In this document: piece after piece, positions 36,337 through 45,526 of the stretch
How the letters are laid out: every line of letters begins with the position of its first letter
Position numbering within the stretch: position 1 is the first letter of the stretch
Source: Sandaracinobacteroides sayramensis
Lineage (GTDB): Bacteria > Pseudomonadota > Alphaproteobacteria > Sphingomonadales > Sphingomonadaceae
Length of the DNA: 63,503 nucleotides
Assembly (NCBI RefSeq): GCF_022014495.1
Contig: NZ_JAKLSQ010000004.1
Location: 1-63,503, forward strand
Direction of reading: 5' to 3'
Notes under the pieces: generated by a model
Told to the model about the DNA's origin: nothing
The model's input: only the letters and a program-made list of their open reading frames with translations
Database searches by the model: none
Position numbers and translations under genes: made by a program

Positions 36337-36845
36337 AGACCCTGATGATCGCAACCGCCGCCCTGCTGGCGGCCCCGGCGCTGGCGCAGACCGCCGCGCC
36401 GCAACCCGCGCCGGCGGAGGCGCCCCGGCATGGCGGACTGGCGCGCGGGCCGATGTTCGCCAATATCTCGCCCGAAGGCCGCAAGATCCTGCGCGACGCC
36501 ATGGTGCATTCGCAGGAAGACCGCACCAGCGTGCGGGCGGCGCGGGATCGCATCAATGCGCTGGTCGGCGCGGAGAAGCTGGATGTGGCGGCCCTGAAGC
36601 GGGCGATGGACGCCGAGCGGCAACTGGTGGATGGCCAGCATGCGAAGCGCCAGGCTTCCATGCTGGCGGCCATCCAGAAGCTGTCGGCCGAGGATCGCAA
36701 GGCTTTCGCGGCCGACGCCCGCAAGGCCCGCGCGGATGTGGAAGCGCGGACGGCGGAATGGCGCAAGCGCTCGGAAAAGCACCGCCGGGCCCCGGGGGCG
36801 GTGCCGCCCCCTCCCCCGCCGCCGGCTTCGCCGGGCGGAATTTGA
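36333..36845 (+). CDS. Periplasmic Spy/CpxP-like protein
   Basis: The 170-residue product has a signal peptide (MKTLMIATAALLAAPALAQ). The mature part is almost all helix and charged (SPEGRKILRDAMVHSQEDRT to RADVEARTAEWRKRSEKHRR), ending in a proline-rich tail. This is the pattern of periplasmic heavy-metal-resistance / Spy-like proteins that sense or chaperone. It ends the sigma / anti-sigma operon and is probably the periplasmic input or output of that system. Confidence 0.78.
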   Translation: MKTLMIATAALLAAPALAQTAAPQPAPAEAPRHGGLARGPMFANISPEGRKILRDAMVHSQEDRTSVRAARDRINALVGAEKLDVAALKRAMDAERQLVDGQHAKRQASMLAAIQKLSAEDRKAFAADARKARADVEARTAEWRKRSEKHRRAPGAVPPPPPPPASPGGI

Positions 36846-36893
36846 CGCAGCCCAAAGCCAGGCCAGAGGCCTGGAGACCATGAGCAAAGAGAA

Positions 36894-36927
36894 GGGGCCT
36901 CCGGCTTGCGCCGGAGGCCCCTTTCTT
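36894..36927. terminator. Bidirectional terminator
   Basis: A perfect 12-base stem (GGGGCCTCCGGC with GCCGGAGGCCCC) and a TTGC loop. TTTCTT follows on the plus strand and the run TTCTCTTT on the minus strand. It lies between the convergent Spy-like and receptor genes. Confidence 0.88.
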
Positions 36928-36949
36928 CCGACCGCTGTCGCGGAAAGCG

Positions 36950-39184
36950 TCAGAACTTGAAGCCGCCTGTCACCGAGAAGGTGCGCGGCGGGCCATAGTA
37001 GCCGATCACCGAATCGCCATAGAGCGCGCCGGGGAAATAATAGCCGCCGACGCGATACCGCTCGTCGAACAGGTTGCGGCCATGCACGCCGATTGTGAAG
37101 CGGTCGTCGTCCGAAGTCCAGTTCACCGAGGCGTCCGCCAGCACATAGCCCTTCTGGTCCAGCGGCGAGACATATTCGAACATGTGGATGCTCGACCGCA
37201 GGGTGACGGCGGGCGTGATCGACAGGCGGCCGCCGGCGAGATCGGTCGACCAGGTGACCGAGCTGTTGATGGTGAACTCCGGCGTGTTCTGGAAGAAGCG
37301 CTGGTCCGACACGTCGACCGGCTCGGTGCCGCCGGCGATGTAGGTGTAGAACTCCTTATACTTGGCATTCACATAGCCGACGCTGGCCTGCAGTTGCAGG
37401 TTCCGGTGCGGCAGCGCGCGCAGTTCGGCTTCGATCCCCCAGATGTCGGCCCGGCCGGCATTGTCCACGAAGGAGGCGATCACGCCCGGAGTCGTGCTCG
37501 GCGCCTGGATGGTGACCTGCTGGTCCTTGTACTTCGAGAAGAAGCCGGCAAGGTTCAGGAACATGGTGCGGTCGAGGAAGGCGCCCTTCATCCCGACTTC
37601 GAAGCTGTCCATGGTCTCGGGGTCGTAGCCATCTACCGTGGTGGGGGTTGCCACCACATCGCCGCGCATGTCGAAACCGCCCGACTTGAAGCCACGGCTC
37701 CAGCTTGCGTAGAGATTGACATCGTCCGTCGGCTGATAGCTGAGCGAGATGCGCGGCGTCAGCTTCTCGAAGGTCCGGTCGTTGGTGTAATCCGAACGGG
37801 TGGCAAGGAATATGGCGTTGGCGTTGCCGAACTCCGGCGAACGCAGGCCCAGATACTGCTCGCGCAGCACGGTGCCTTCCTTGTCGTCCTTGGTCCAGCG
37901 CAGGCCGGCGGAAACCTTGAACTGGTCGGTGACGTCGAAGGAGAAGTCGCCGAAGAAGGCGATCGACTTCGTCTTCACGTTTCCGCCCGTGTAGATGGTG
38001 AAACCGCCGGGGGCGGCCCCTGCGACCACGGTGTCGAAGGCACCCGAGGCGCGGCCTTCCAGATAGAAGGCGCCGAACACACCCTGCCAGCGCTCCTGCT
38101 CGACGAGGAGTTGCAGTTCCTGCGTGAACTGCCAGTCCTTGTAGAAGGCCGGAATGTCGAGCACCGGTCCGGGGGTGTTGTCGAAATCGATCAGCGTGTC
38201 GGAGCGGCCGTCGCGATAGGCGGTGATCGACTTCAGGGTGAAGCCGTCGCCGATGCCCACTTCGCCCGTCAGGCTGAGGCCCTGGGTGACGACCTTGTTG
38301 TCGTCGCCGATGCCGGCGCGGGTGTCATAGACGCTTTCGGTGGGCGCGAAGTCGGGCAGGCCGGCGAAACCGTTCAGGCGGGTGCCGTGGCGGGGGTTGG
38401 AGCGGTCTTCCGTGCGGTCGGCGGCGGCGCGGATGAAGATGTCGCCATTGTCGAATTCGGCCGAGACGCGGCCGGCCAGCACATCCTTGTCGTAATGCTG
38501 GGCGCCGGTATGCAGGTTCTTGCCGTAGCCGTCGCGCTGCGACCAGAGGACGCCGGCGCCCACCGCGAAGTTGGAGCCGAGCGGCACCACCACCGTGCCC
38601 GACAGGTCGATCTGGTTGTAGCTGCCGTAACTCGCCTTCACCCGGCCGCCGAATTCATTGCCGAGGCGCTTCGTCACATATTTGATCGCGCCGCCGATGG
38701 TGTTGCGGCCATAGAGTGTGCCTTGCGGGCCGCGCAGCACTTCGATCCGCTCCACGTCGAAGATGTCGAGCACGGCGCCTTGCGGGCGGGCCACATAGAC
38801 ATCGTCCACATAGAGGCCGACGCCGGGTTCGAAGCCCCAGAGCGGATCCTGCTGGCCAACGCCGCGGATGAAGGCGATGAGGGTGGAGTTGGAGCCGCGC
38901 GCGACCGCCGTCGTCATGTTCGGCGCCTGCTGCTGCAGCGCGGTGATGTCGGGCGCGCCCTGCGCTTCCAGCGTCGCGCCGGAAACCGCCGTCACCGAAA
39001 TCGGCACCTCCAGCAGGCTTTCGTTGCGGCGGCGGGCCGAGACGATGATGTCGCCGTCGATGCCATCGGCTGCTTCGGCAGTGCTTTCCACAGCAGGCGC
39101 CTGCTGCGCCATGGCCGGGGCGGCCAGCGAGGCGGCAAGCGCAAAAAGGGATATGGTGCGCGAAAGCGCGTAAACAGCTGTCAT
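36950..39184 (-). CDS. TonB-dependent outer-membrane receptor
   Basis: The 744-residue protein imports a scarce ligand across the outer membrane using TonB energy. It has a signal peptide ending PAMAQ, a plug domain (about 40-160) with EVPISVTAVSGATLEAQGA and IEVLRGPQGTLYGRNTIGGA, and a 22-strand barrel with RGFKSGGFDMRG, ending GGFKF. A GGGAG site precedes ATG 39184. The ligand is unknown: the plug is of the general CirA/FepA-like type common in sphingomonads for siderophores, vitamins or aromatic/plant compounds. It diverges from a TetR regulator. Confidence 0.95.
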   Translation of the reverse strand: MTAVYALSRTISLFALAASLAAPAMAQQAPAVESTAEAADGIDGDIIVSARRRNESLLEVPISVTAVSGATLEAQGAPDITALQQQAPNMTTAVARGSNSTLIAFIRGVGQQDPLWGFEPGVGLYVDDVYVARPQGAVLDIFDVERIEVLRGPQGTLYGRNTIGGAIKYVTKRLGNEFGGRVKASYGSYNQIDLSGTVVVPLGSNFAVGAGVLWSQRDGYGKNLHTGAQHYDKDVLAGRVSAEFDNGDIFIRAAADRTEDRSNPRHGTRLNGFAGLPDFAPTESVYDTRAGIGDDNKVVTQGLSLTGEVGIGDGFTLKSITAYRDGRSDTLIDFDNTPGPVLDIPAFYKDWQFTQELQLLVEQERWQGVFGAFYLEGRASGAFDTVVAGAAPGGFTIYTGGNVKTKSIAFFGDFSFDVTDQFKVSAGLRWTKDDKEGTVLREQYLGLRSPEFGNANAIFLATRSDYTNDRTFEKLTPRISLSYQPTDDVNLYASWSRGFKSGGFDMRGDVVATPTTVDGYDPETMDSFEVGMKGAFLDRTMFLNLAGFFSKYKDQQVTIQAPSTTPGVIASFVDNAGRADIWGIEAELRALPHRNLQLQASVGYVNAKYKEFYTYIAGGTEPVDVSDQRFFQNTPEFTINSSVTWSTDLAGGRLSITPAVTLRSSIHMFEYVSPLDQKGYVLADASVNWTSDDDRFTIGVHGRNLFDERYRVGGYYFPGALYGDSVIGYYGPPRTFSVTGGFKF

Positions 39185-39282
39185 CTGGCTCTCCCAAGGC
39201 CGAGCGCCCCTCTGGCGCCCTTGTTGATTCCGCCGGCCCATTGCAGGCTTGCGGTTCATTAGCTGCATGGCTTACTGAAACA

Positions 39283-39296
39283 TGAATCAAGATTCA
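39283..39296. promoter_or_regulatory. Candidate TetR operator
   Basis: TGAATC and GATTCA form a perfect inverted repeat around AA, in the gap between the divergent receptor and TetR genes. Position and size suit a TetR dimer site controlling the receptor and possibly itself. Confidence 0.5.
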
Positions 39297-39338
39297 ACTT
39301 GAAAGCTGGCTCGGGTTTCGGGGTTGGGGAGATTGGGT

Positions 39339-39977
39339 TTGAGCGATGCAACAAAGCAACAGTCTGTGGCGCCGGCGGAAATGGGCGACCAGGATCGCAC
39401 GCCCCGCACCGAGCGGGGGCGGCGCACGCTGCGCGCCCTGCTGGACGCCGCGGCGCAGGAATTCGGCGCCAAGGGCTTCCACGCCACCGGGATCACCGAC
39501 ATAACCCGCCGGGCCGGCGTGGCGCTGGGCAGCTTCTACACCTATTTCACCAGCAAGGAGGAGATCTTCCGGGCGCTGGTGACCGACCTGTCGGCGCAGG
39601 TGAAAGCGCATGTCACGCCGCATGTGCTGGCGGCGCCCGACGCGCTGGCCAAGGAGCAGGCGGCGCTCGACCATTATCTGGATTTCGTGAGCGAGCAGCA
39701 ACTGATCTACCGCATCATCGACGAAGCCGAATTCGTCGCCCCCGACGCCTATCAGGACCATTATCGCTCCACCGTGGCGCGGATCGCCGCGCGGCTCCAG
39801 GCCGGCGCGGCGGCCGGCGAGCTCAGGGAAGGCGTGGGGGAAGTGGAGGCCTGGGCGATCGCCGGGATGAACGTGTTCCTGGGGCTGCGCTACGGCGTCT
39901 GGGGAAACGACCGCGAGTTGCGCGACGTGCTGGAGCGCGCCCACCAGCTGGTGGCGGACGGGCTGAGGAAGCGCTGA
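39339..39977 (+). CDS. TetR/AcrR family regulator
   Basis: The 212-residue protein has an N-terminal helix-turn-helix with LLDAAAQEFGAKGFHATGIT followed by DITRRAGVALGSFYTYFTSK, and a helical ligand-binding domain. It probably represses the divergent receptor gene in the absence of a ligand. TTG 39339 is favoured because GGGGAG lies about seven bases upstream; ATG 39381 has a weaker site and would shorten the protein by 14 residues without touching the DNA-binding domain. Confidence 0.9.
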   Translation: MSDATKQQSVAPAEMGDQDRTPRTERGRRTLRALLDAAAQEFGAKGFHATGITDITRRAGVALGSFYTYFTSKEEIFRALVTDLSAQVKAHVTPHVLAAPDALAKEQAALDHYLDFVSEQQLIYRIIDEAEFVAPDAYQDHYRSTVARIAARLQAGAAAGELREGVGEVEAWAIAGMNVFLGLRYGVWGNDRELRDVLERAHQLVADGLRKR

Positions 39978-39992
39978 AGCCGGTTACGCCGC

Positions 39993-40376
39993 TCAGGCGG
40001 GGAGGAAGCGGGCCGCCAGTTCGCGGGCGATTCGCGCCGGGCGCCGCGTGGCGGTGTCGAGGCAGCACCAGCTGGACTGCACTTCCGCCAGGATCGTGTC
40101 GCCGCGCTGGATCAGCGTGGTGAAGAAGGCGCGGCTGCCCTGCACCCCCGTCGCGATCACTTCGGCCAGAATATCGTCCTCCAGGAAAGCCGGCGCGCGG
40201 TAGGTGATTTCATGCTTCAGCGCGACCCAGAGGTGCTGCGCCACCGCTTCCGCCGGCGCGACCTTTTGCCAGTAGCTGATCACGGCATCCTGCACCCAGC
40301 GGAGGTAGACCGCGTTGTTCACATGCCCCATGAAGTCGATGTCTTCGGGGGCGATCAGGATGTCGTGCTGGTACAT
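39993..40376 (-). CDS. Acyl-CoA thioesterase, hotdog fold
   Basis: The 127-residue protein has the 4-hydroxybenzoyl-CoA thioesterase-like motif PEDIDFMGHVNNAVYLRWVQ with the catalytic Asp, and the later RAPAFLEDDILAEV strand. It probably hydrolyses a small acyl-CoA; the substrate is not defined. It is convergent with tetR and lies 83 bases downstream of the aminotransferase on the same strand. Confidence 0.88.
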   Translation of the reverse strand: MYQHDILIAPEDIDFMGHVNNAVYLRWVQDAVISYWQKVAPAEAVAQHLWVALKHEITYRAPAFLEDDILAEVIATGVQGSRAFFTTLIQRGDTILAEVQSSWCCLDTATRRPARIARELAARFLPA

Positions 40377-40459
40377 GGCCCTTTCCGGTTAAACGCTGTT
40401 GGCGGCAATCTTGTGGCAGGATCGTAATATGGCCCTATTGCTGCGGCGCACAAGCGGTT

Positions 40460-41326
40460 TCACGCGCGCCAGCCGGTTTGTCGCGCCACTTCCGTCCAGA
40501 TGGTCCGCCCCAGCCTGCCGCAGACTGGCCCCGGCGCGCCATTGCCGACCGGCGCCCCGTCCAGAGAGACGATGGGCAGCAGGGGCGCGGTGGTGGAGGT
40601 AAGGAAAAGCTCCGGCGCGGCGCGCGCCTCTTCCAGCGAGAAGGGGCGTTCCACCACTTCCAGCCCGGATTCGCGCGCAAGGGCCAGCGCCGTGTCGCGG
40701 GCGATGCCCGGCAGGATTCGCGCGGAAAGCGGATGCGTGACGATGCGCGCCCCGGCATCCACCATATGGATGTTGGTGGAGCCCCCCTCGGTCACCTGCC
40801 CGTCCTTCACGAAAACCGCTTCGAAGGCATTGGCGCGGCGCGCCTCCTGCTTCGCCAGCACGGCGGGCAGCAGGCCGGTGGTCTTCAGGTCGCACCGCTC
40901 CCACCGCTGATCCGGAAGGCTGATGGCCGCCACGCCCTTTTCCAGTTGCGGCAGGCGCTGGCGGAAATCGAAGCGGCGGACCGTCATCGCCAGCGTCGGC
41001 GGCGTATGGGGCGGAAAGCCGTGGTCCCGCCGGGCCGCGCCGCGACTGATCTGGATGTAGAGCAGACCATCGGCGAAGCGGCTTTGCCGCACCAGCCGCC
41101 GGGCGATGGCCGCGAGCGCGGCATCTGTCGGCAGGTCTTCGATGAACAGGGCCGCCAGCCCGCGCCGCAGGCGCCAGAGATGCTTGCCCCAATCGAGGAA
41201 GCGCCCATTCAGGAAAGCCACCACCTCATAAAGGCTGTCGGCGAACTGGAACCCCCGGTCCTCGACCGAGATTCCGGCTTCGTGGATGGGGCCGTAACGG
41301 CCGTTCACATAGGCGAGAGCGGGCAT
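40460..41326 (-). CDS. dat: Class IV aminotransferase, D-amino-acid type
   Basis: The 288-residue PLP enzyme shows YVNGRYGPIHEAGISVEDRG, the FADSLYEVV segment, the PLP lysine in RCDLKTTGLLPAVLAKQEA (about residue 148), the glutamate in VTEGGSTNIHMVD, and STTAPLLPIVSLDG. This matches D-alanine aminotransferase best, which makes D-glutamate from D-alanine and 2-oxoglutarate; branched-chain or aminodeoxychorismate activity is less likely. Confidence 0.88.
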   Translation of the reverse strand: MPALAYVNGRYGPIHEAGISVEDRGFQFADSLYEVVAFLNGRFLDWGKHLWRLRRGLAALFIEDLPTDAALAAIARRLVRQSRFADGLLYIQISRGAARRDHGFPPHTPPTLAMTVRRFDFRQRLPQLEKGVAAISLPDQRWERCDLKTTGLLPAVLAKQEARRANAFEAVFVKDGQVTEGGSTNIHMVDAGARIVTHPLSARILPGIARDTALALARESGLEVVERPFSLEEARAAPELFLTSTTAPLLPIVSLDGAPVGNGAPGPVCGRLGRTIWTEVARQTGWRA

Positions 41327-41384
41327 GCGTCGCGCTTACGCTTGCCGGTTGCGCCGCGCAATCTTCCGCTCCAGGGATGGCGGC

Positions 41385-42731
41385 ATGGCTGCCCCCCAGA
41401 TCATATGGTTCCGACAGGATTTCCGGCTGCGCGACCATGCGGCCGTGCTGGCCGCCGCCGCCGCAGGGCCGGTGCTGCCGCTGTTCGTGCTGGACGACAG
41501 CCGCATCGTCCGCGCGCCCGGCGGCGCTTCGCGCTGGTGGCTGCACCACAGCCTTCAGGCGCTGGACCGAAGCCTGTCGCGACTGGGCGGACGGCTGCTT
41601 CTGCTGCGGGGGTCGAGCGCCGAGCTGTTGCCCAGGCTGGTGGCGGAAACCGGCGCCGGCGCCGTGCACGCCTTGCGCCAGACCGAGCCCTGGTGGCCGC
41701 GCATCGAGCCGCAGGTGCCTGGCCTTGTTCTGCATGAGGGGACGACACTGGTTCCCCCGGGCCTGTTGCGCACGCGAAGCGGCGGGCGGTTTCGCCTGTT
41801 CACCCCCTTCTGGCGAACGCTGTTGGAATGGGGCGATCCGCCGCCGCGCCCCGCCCCGGAGCGGCTGGAGTTCGCGCCTGCCCCCGCCGGCGAGCGGCTG
41901 GAGGACTGGGGCCTGCTGCCGCGCGCGCCGGACTGGTCGACGGGTTTTGCCGACTGGCAGCCGGGAGAGGAAGGCGCCCGGGCGAGGCTGGCGGATATGC
42001 TGCCCAAGCTTCACGCCTATGCGCAGCGGCGGGACTATCCGGCGGAAACGGCCACCTCGCGGCTGTCGCCGCATCTCCATTTCGGCGAAATCTCGCCAGC
42101 CGAGCTGTGGCATGCGGCCGGCGATCGGGCGATCGCCTGGCGGCGGCAACTGGCCTGGCGGGATTTCGCGCATGAAATGCTCGACCAGTATCCGAAATCC
42201 GCCAGCCGGCCGCACCGGCCGGAATTCGAGCATATCCCCTGGACGGATGTCACGACGGCGGAAGGCAAGGCTTTGCTGACCGCCTGGCAAAAGGGGCTGA
42301 CCGGCTATCCGCTGGTGGACGCCGGACTGCGCGAGTTGTGGCATAGCGGCTGGATGCACAACCGCGTGCGCATGGTGGCGGCCAGCTTCCTGACCAAGCA
42401 TCTGATGATCGACTGGCGCGAAGGCGAGCGCTGGTTCTGGGACACGCTGCTGGACGCCGATCTGGCGAACAACGCCATGGGCTGGCAGTGGGTGATGGGA
42501 TCGGGCGTGGATTCCGCCCCCTATTACCGCATCTTCGCGCCCGTCGCGCAGTCCGGGAAGTTCGACGCCGCCGCTTATGTGCGGCGCTGGGTGCCGGAAC
42601 TGGCGGCCCTCAACGATCAGGCGATCCATGGGCCGTTCGAACGCGGCTGGAACTTCTATCCCCCGCCCGTGGTGGAGCATCGTTTCGCCCGGGCACGGGC
42701 GCTGGCCGCCTGGCAGGCGCTTCCGCGCTGA
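41385..42731 (+). CDS. phrB: Deoxyribodipyrimidine photolyase (class I)
   Basis: The 448-residue flavoprotein uses light to reverse UV cyclobutane dimers. It shows the N-terminal antenna domain start IIWFRQDFRLRDHAAVLAAA, the FAD domain with SRLSPHLHFGEISP, GYPLVDAGLRELWHSGWMHN with RVRMVAASFLTKHL, and NAMGWQWVMGSGVDSAPYYR followed by RIFAP. ATG 41385 is chosen because the family starts at this strand. Confidence 0.95.
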   Translation: MAAPQIIWFRQDFRLRDHAAVLAAAAAGPVLPLFVLDDSRIVRAPGGASRWWLHHSLQALDRSLSRLGGRLLLLRGSSAELLPRLVAETGAGAVHALRQTEPWWPRIEPQVPGLVLHEGTTLVPPGLLRTRSGGRFRLFTPFWRTLLEWGDPPPRPAPERLEFAPAPAGERLEDWGLLPRAPDWSTGFADWQPGEEGARARLADMLPKLHAYAQRRDYPAETATSRLSPHLHFGEISPAELWHAAGDRAIAWRRQLAWRDFAHEMLDQYPKSASRPHRPEFEHIPWTDVTTAEGKALLTAWQKGLTGYPLVDAGLRELWHSGWMHNRVRMVAASFLTKHLMIDWREGERWFWDTLLDADLANNAMGWQWVMGSGVDSAPYYRIFAPVAQSGKFDAAAYVRRWVPELAALNDQAIHGPFERGWNFYPPPVVEHRFARARALAAWQALPR

Positions 42732-42762
42732 TTCTGCCTGGGTTGGGAGCCTCTACTTTTCC

Positions 42763-42853
42763 CGTCACCCCGGGCTTGACCCGGGGTCCAGCTTTCTTCT
42801 TCGGGCGCGCCGGCAGTAGAAAAGCTGGACCCCGGGTCAAGCCCGGGGTGACG
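42763..42853. repeat. Dispersed palindromic repeat, copy 5 of 6
   Basis: Full mirrored arms as in copy 1. It lies between the convergent photolyase and glycosylphosphotransferase genes and may help end transcription from both. Confidence 0.92.
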
Positions 42854-42894
42854 AAGGGTGTTGGGGGTGTCGAAGGGGAACAGCGGTTCCCGGC

Positions 42895-44364
42895 CTAGAA
42901 GGCGTTCTTCGGAAAGATCACCGCGAAGACGGTGCGGAACAGGATGTAGATGTCGAACGAAACCGACCAGTTCTCGATATAATAAAGGTCGTGCTCGAGG
43001 CGCTTCACCAGCTTCTCCTCGGTGTCCGTTTCGCCGCGCCAGCCGCAGACCTGCGCCCAGCCGGTGATGCCCGGCTTCACCTTGTGCCGGGCGGCATAGG
43101 TCTGCACCACTTCATGGAACAGCCGGCCGTTGGCGCGGGTGGAGGGCGCGTGCGGGCGCGGCCCGACCAGCGACATGTCCCCCTTCAGCACGTTGAAGAG
43201 CTGCGGCAGCTCGTCCATCGAAGTGGCGCGGATGATGCGGCCGACGCGGGTCACGCGCTTGTCGCCCCTTGTCGCCTGCTTCACCCCGTCCGTCTGGCAG
43301 AGGTCGTGCGTCATCGACCGGAACTTCAGCACGTCGAAGCGCTGATTGTTGAAGCCTTCGCGCGGCTGGCGGAAGAAGATGGGGCCGGGGCTGTCCAGCT
43401 TCACGGCAAGCGCCGTCAGCAGCATCACCGGCCAGATGAACAGCATGATGAGGCTGGTGAGGAGCAGATCCTCCGCCCGCTTCACGATCGCGTCGGTGCC
43501 GGAAATCGGCCGCTCGAACAGGGTGATGACCGGCATGTCCCCCAGCAGCACCAGCGGGCGGTGCGCGAAGGCGAAATTGGCGAGGTCCGGGGCGAGGCGG
43601 ATGCGGACCGGAGTCAGCACCAGCTTCTGCACCACCTGCCGGATTCGCTCCTCGGCGGACCAGGGGAGCGCCACGATCACCTGGTCGATGAGGCCGTCGC
43701 GAATCATCGCCACCAGATCGTCCGAAGTTCCGAACACGGGGAGATCGTCGACGATTACCGGCACGCGCCCGTCCCGCCGGTCGTCGAAGAAGCCGACGAG
43801 GCTGATGGTCAGCTTGGAATTGCCGCGCACATATTGCGCCAGCTTCTGCCCCTGCGCCGAGGCGCCGTAGATCGCCACCCGGCTGTTGAAGACGCCCTGC
43901 CCCTTCAGGCGGCGAATCCACATCGTCATGGCGGCGCGCGTGCCGGCCAGCATCACCGCCGAGGTAATGAACCAGGTGGTGGCCCAGCCGCGCGAATAAT
44001 CCTCCGACACCTTCATCAGGAAGCCGATGGTGACGAGGAACAGCGCCGTCACCACCCAGCTGCCCATCACCCGCTGCCAGGCCTTGCGGACGGAGAAATG
44101 GCAGTCGACATCGTAGGCGCCCATGATTTCCGCGACCAGCGCGAAGATCAGCGCGCCTAGCAGCATCGACTGGCCATAGACCCGGATGGAGGATTCTTCG
44201 ATCCTGTGCGCCCAGAAATAGAGGGCGACGATCCCCGCGAGGATGACGGTGAGGAATTCCACCGCGCGCACGGCGAACACGACGAGATCGATCGGCACGG
44301 AAGTGCGGCTGGGGGCCGGAGACGGGGACTGGGCCACCGGGTTTCGGCTGTTCATGTCGTTCAT
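42895..44364 (-). CDS. Undecaprenyl-phosphate glycosylphosphotransferase (EPS priming enzyme)
   Basis: The 489-residue membrane enzyme starts EPS synthesis by moving a sugar-1-phosphate, usually glucose, onto undecaprenyl phosphate. It has about four N-terminal spans, a nucleotide-fold middle domain (GVFNSRVAIYGASAQGQKLA), a further span, and the catalytic PglC-like domain with PIFFRQPREGFNNQRFDVLK, RATSMDELPQLFNVLKGDMS and VKPGITGWAQVCGWRGET. It resembles WcaJ/GumD and the SpsB/GelB enzymes of sphingan loci. It lies at the left end of the EPS region. Confidence 0.93.
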   Translation of the reverse strand: MNDMNSRNPVAQSPSPAPSRTSVPIDLVVFAVRAVEFLTVILAGIVALYFWAHRIEESSIRVYGQSMLLGALIFALVAEIMGAYDVDCHFSVRKAWQRVMGSWVVTALFLVTIGFLMKVSEDYSRGWATTWFITSAVMLAGTRAAMTMWIRRLKGQGVFNSRVAIYGASAQGQKLAQYVRGNSKLTISLVGFFDDRRDGRVPVIVDDLPVFGTSDDLVAMIRDGLIDQVIVALPWSAEERIRQVVQKLVLTPVRIRLAPDLANFAFAHRPLVLLGDMPVITLFERPISGTDAIVKRAEDLLLTSLIMLFIWPVMLLTALAVKLDSPGPIFFRQPREGFNNQRFDVLKFRSMTHDLCQTDGVKQATRGDKRVTRVGRIIRATSMDELPQLFNVLKGDMSLVGPRPHAPSTRANGRLFHEVVQTYAARHKVKPGITGWAQVCGWRGETDTEEKLVKRLEHDLYYIENWSVSFDIYILFRTVFAVIFPKNAF

Positions 44365-44504
44365 CCCGCCCGAAGCTCCATGCCGATCGGGGCCGGCTTG
44401 CCGGCCGGCGCTGCAACTAGCGGTTGCAGGCGGCGCGCGGCAAGGCTAGCTCCGTGCAGGAGGCCGCGTTGGTAGCGCCCGCCTCGTTGTCGGGAGGGAT
44501 GCGT

Positions 44505-44768
44505 ATGGAGACTGTGTACGACTGGGTCACCGTGGCGATCTTTGCAGGATTGATCGTGCTGTTCCTGCAGCGCTCGGTCGGCCCTGAACGCGACCAGATG
44601 TGGCCTTATTTCGCCGCGTCGGTTGCCTGCGCGGTCATCAACCAGGTGGGCAATCATGCCATCGATACCGGCGAGACGCTGTGGCATGTGATTTCCATTG
44701 CCGGGATCGCCGCGATCCTCGCCTTCATCCATTATTTCCTGAAGCCGTTCGGCAAGATCGGCGACTGA
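44505..44768 (+). CDS. Exosortase-system accessory membrane protein (XrtV type)
   Basis: The 87-residue protein has three short hydrophobic segments (YDWVTVAIFAGLIVLFLQRS, YFAASVACAVINQVG and VISIAGIAAILAFIHYFL). I recognise the METVYDWVTVAIFAG start as that of a small protein family that accompanies exosortase V in sphingomonads, which the adjacent epsI and exosortase genes support. ATG 44505 is chosen because GGGAGG lies at good spacing; ATG 44499 is too close to it. It is divergent from the priming enzyme and convergent with epsI. Confidence 0.72.
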   Translation: METVYDWVTVAIFAGLIVLFLQRSVGPERDQMWPYFAASVACAVINQVGNHAIDTGETLWHVISIAGIAAILAFIHYFLKPFGKIGD

Positions 44769-44815
44769 CGCGCGCACCTCGGAAGGCAGGGCGTCTCGCA
44801 TATATATCCGCCCCG

Positions 44816-45526
44816 TCATCCGCGTTGCTCCAGAATGGCGGCCGCAACCGGCCGGCCGACCAGCGCCGGAAGCCCGAGCGGGTCGGTCGCGTCCAGCATG
44901 GCCTTGGCGAAGCGCTGCAGCGTGGCGAAGCTTTCGGGCGTCGGCTCCGGAACGACCGTCGACAGGCGAATCAGCGCGCCATCCGCCAGATAGCCCCGCA
45001 TCTCCGTGCGGAGCTTCAGCAGCCGCTGCTCGTTGCCGCTCGCGGGCAGGTAATCGCCGATTCGGGTCCAGTAGAGGATCGGCTCGATCCGGTCGTTGCT
45101 GGTGGCCACCAGTTCGCGGGCCGGCAGCGTGTCGGGCGGCGGCGCCACCGGCAGGACCACCTTGCGGGATTCGCTGATCTCGAAGCCGACCGCCGTGTAG
45201 CAGACCTCGGGCCGGTGCAGCTGCAACTGGTCGGACTGGGTGTCGCCATAGGCGATCACCATCATCACCGGCAGGTCGGTTTCGGAAAGATAGAGGCGGC
45301 TGACCGTCTGGCTGTAGAGCTGCGCGGCGAGGCTGCCTTCCTGCGCCTCGGGCAGGATCACGGCGTTGGAGGGCGTGACATGCCAGCCGGCGAATTCCAG
45401 CGGAACCAGCTTCTCCAGCTCCTTGCCGTTCAGCAGGTTGAGGCGGTTGCGCGGCGTCAGCGCCAGCGCGCCGCCGGCGGCCGCCAGAAGCGGCAGGCCT
45501 AGCAGCAGTTCACGCCGTCCGAGCAT
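44816..45526 (-). CDS. epsI: EpsI domain protein associated with exosortase
   Basis: The 236-residue product has an N-terminal signal-like span with twin arginine (MLGRRELLLGLPLLAAAGGA) and the EpsI/DUF3485 domain, including PVMMVIAYGDTQSDQLQLHR followed by PEVCYTAVGFEI with its conserved cysteine. EpsI proteins occur fused or next to exosortases in EPS/sorting systems; the molecular role is not settled. The start overlaps the end of the exosortase gene by 17 bases. Confidence 0.88.
   Translation of the reverse strand: MLGRRELLLGLPLLAAAGGALALTPRNRLNLLNGKELEKLVPLEFAGWHVTPSNAVILPEAQEGSLAAQLYSQTVSRLYLSETDLPVMMVIAYGDTQSDQLQLHRPEVCYTAVGFEISESRKVVLPVAPPPDTLPARELVATSNDRIEPILYWTRIGDYLPASGNEQRLLKLRTEMRGYLADGALIRLSTVVPEPTPESFATLQRFAKAMLDATDPLGLPALVGRPVAAAILEQRG

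Noticed and set aside
37082-39262. A 726-codon open frame opposite the TonB-dependent receptor
   Set aside because: It mirrors the receptor gene; its His/Arg/Val-rich product shows no domain. Long antisense frames are expected at this GC content.
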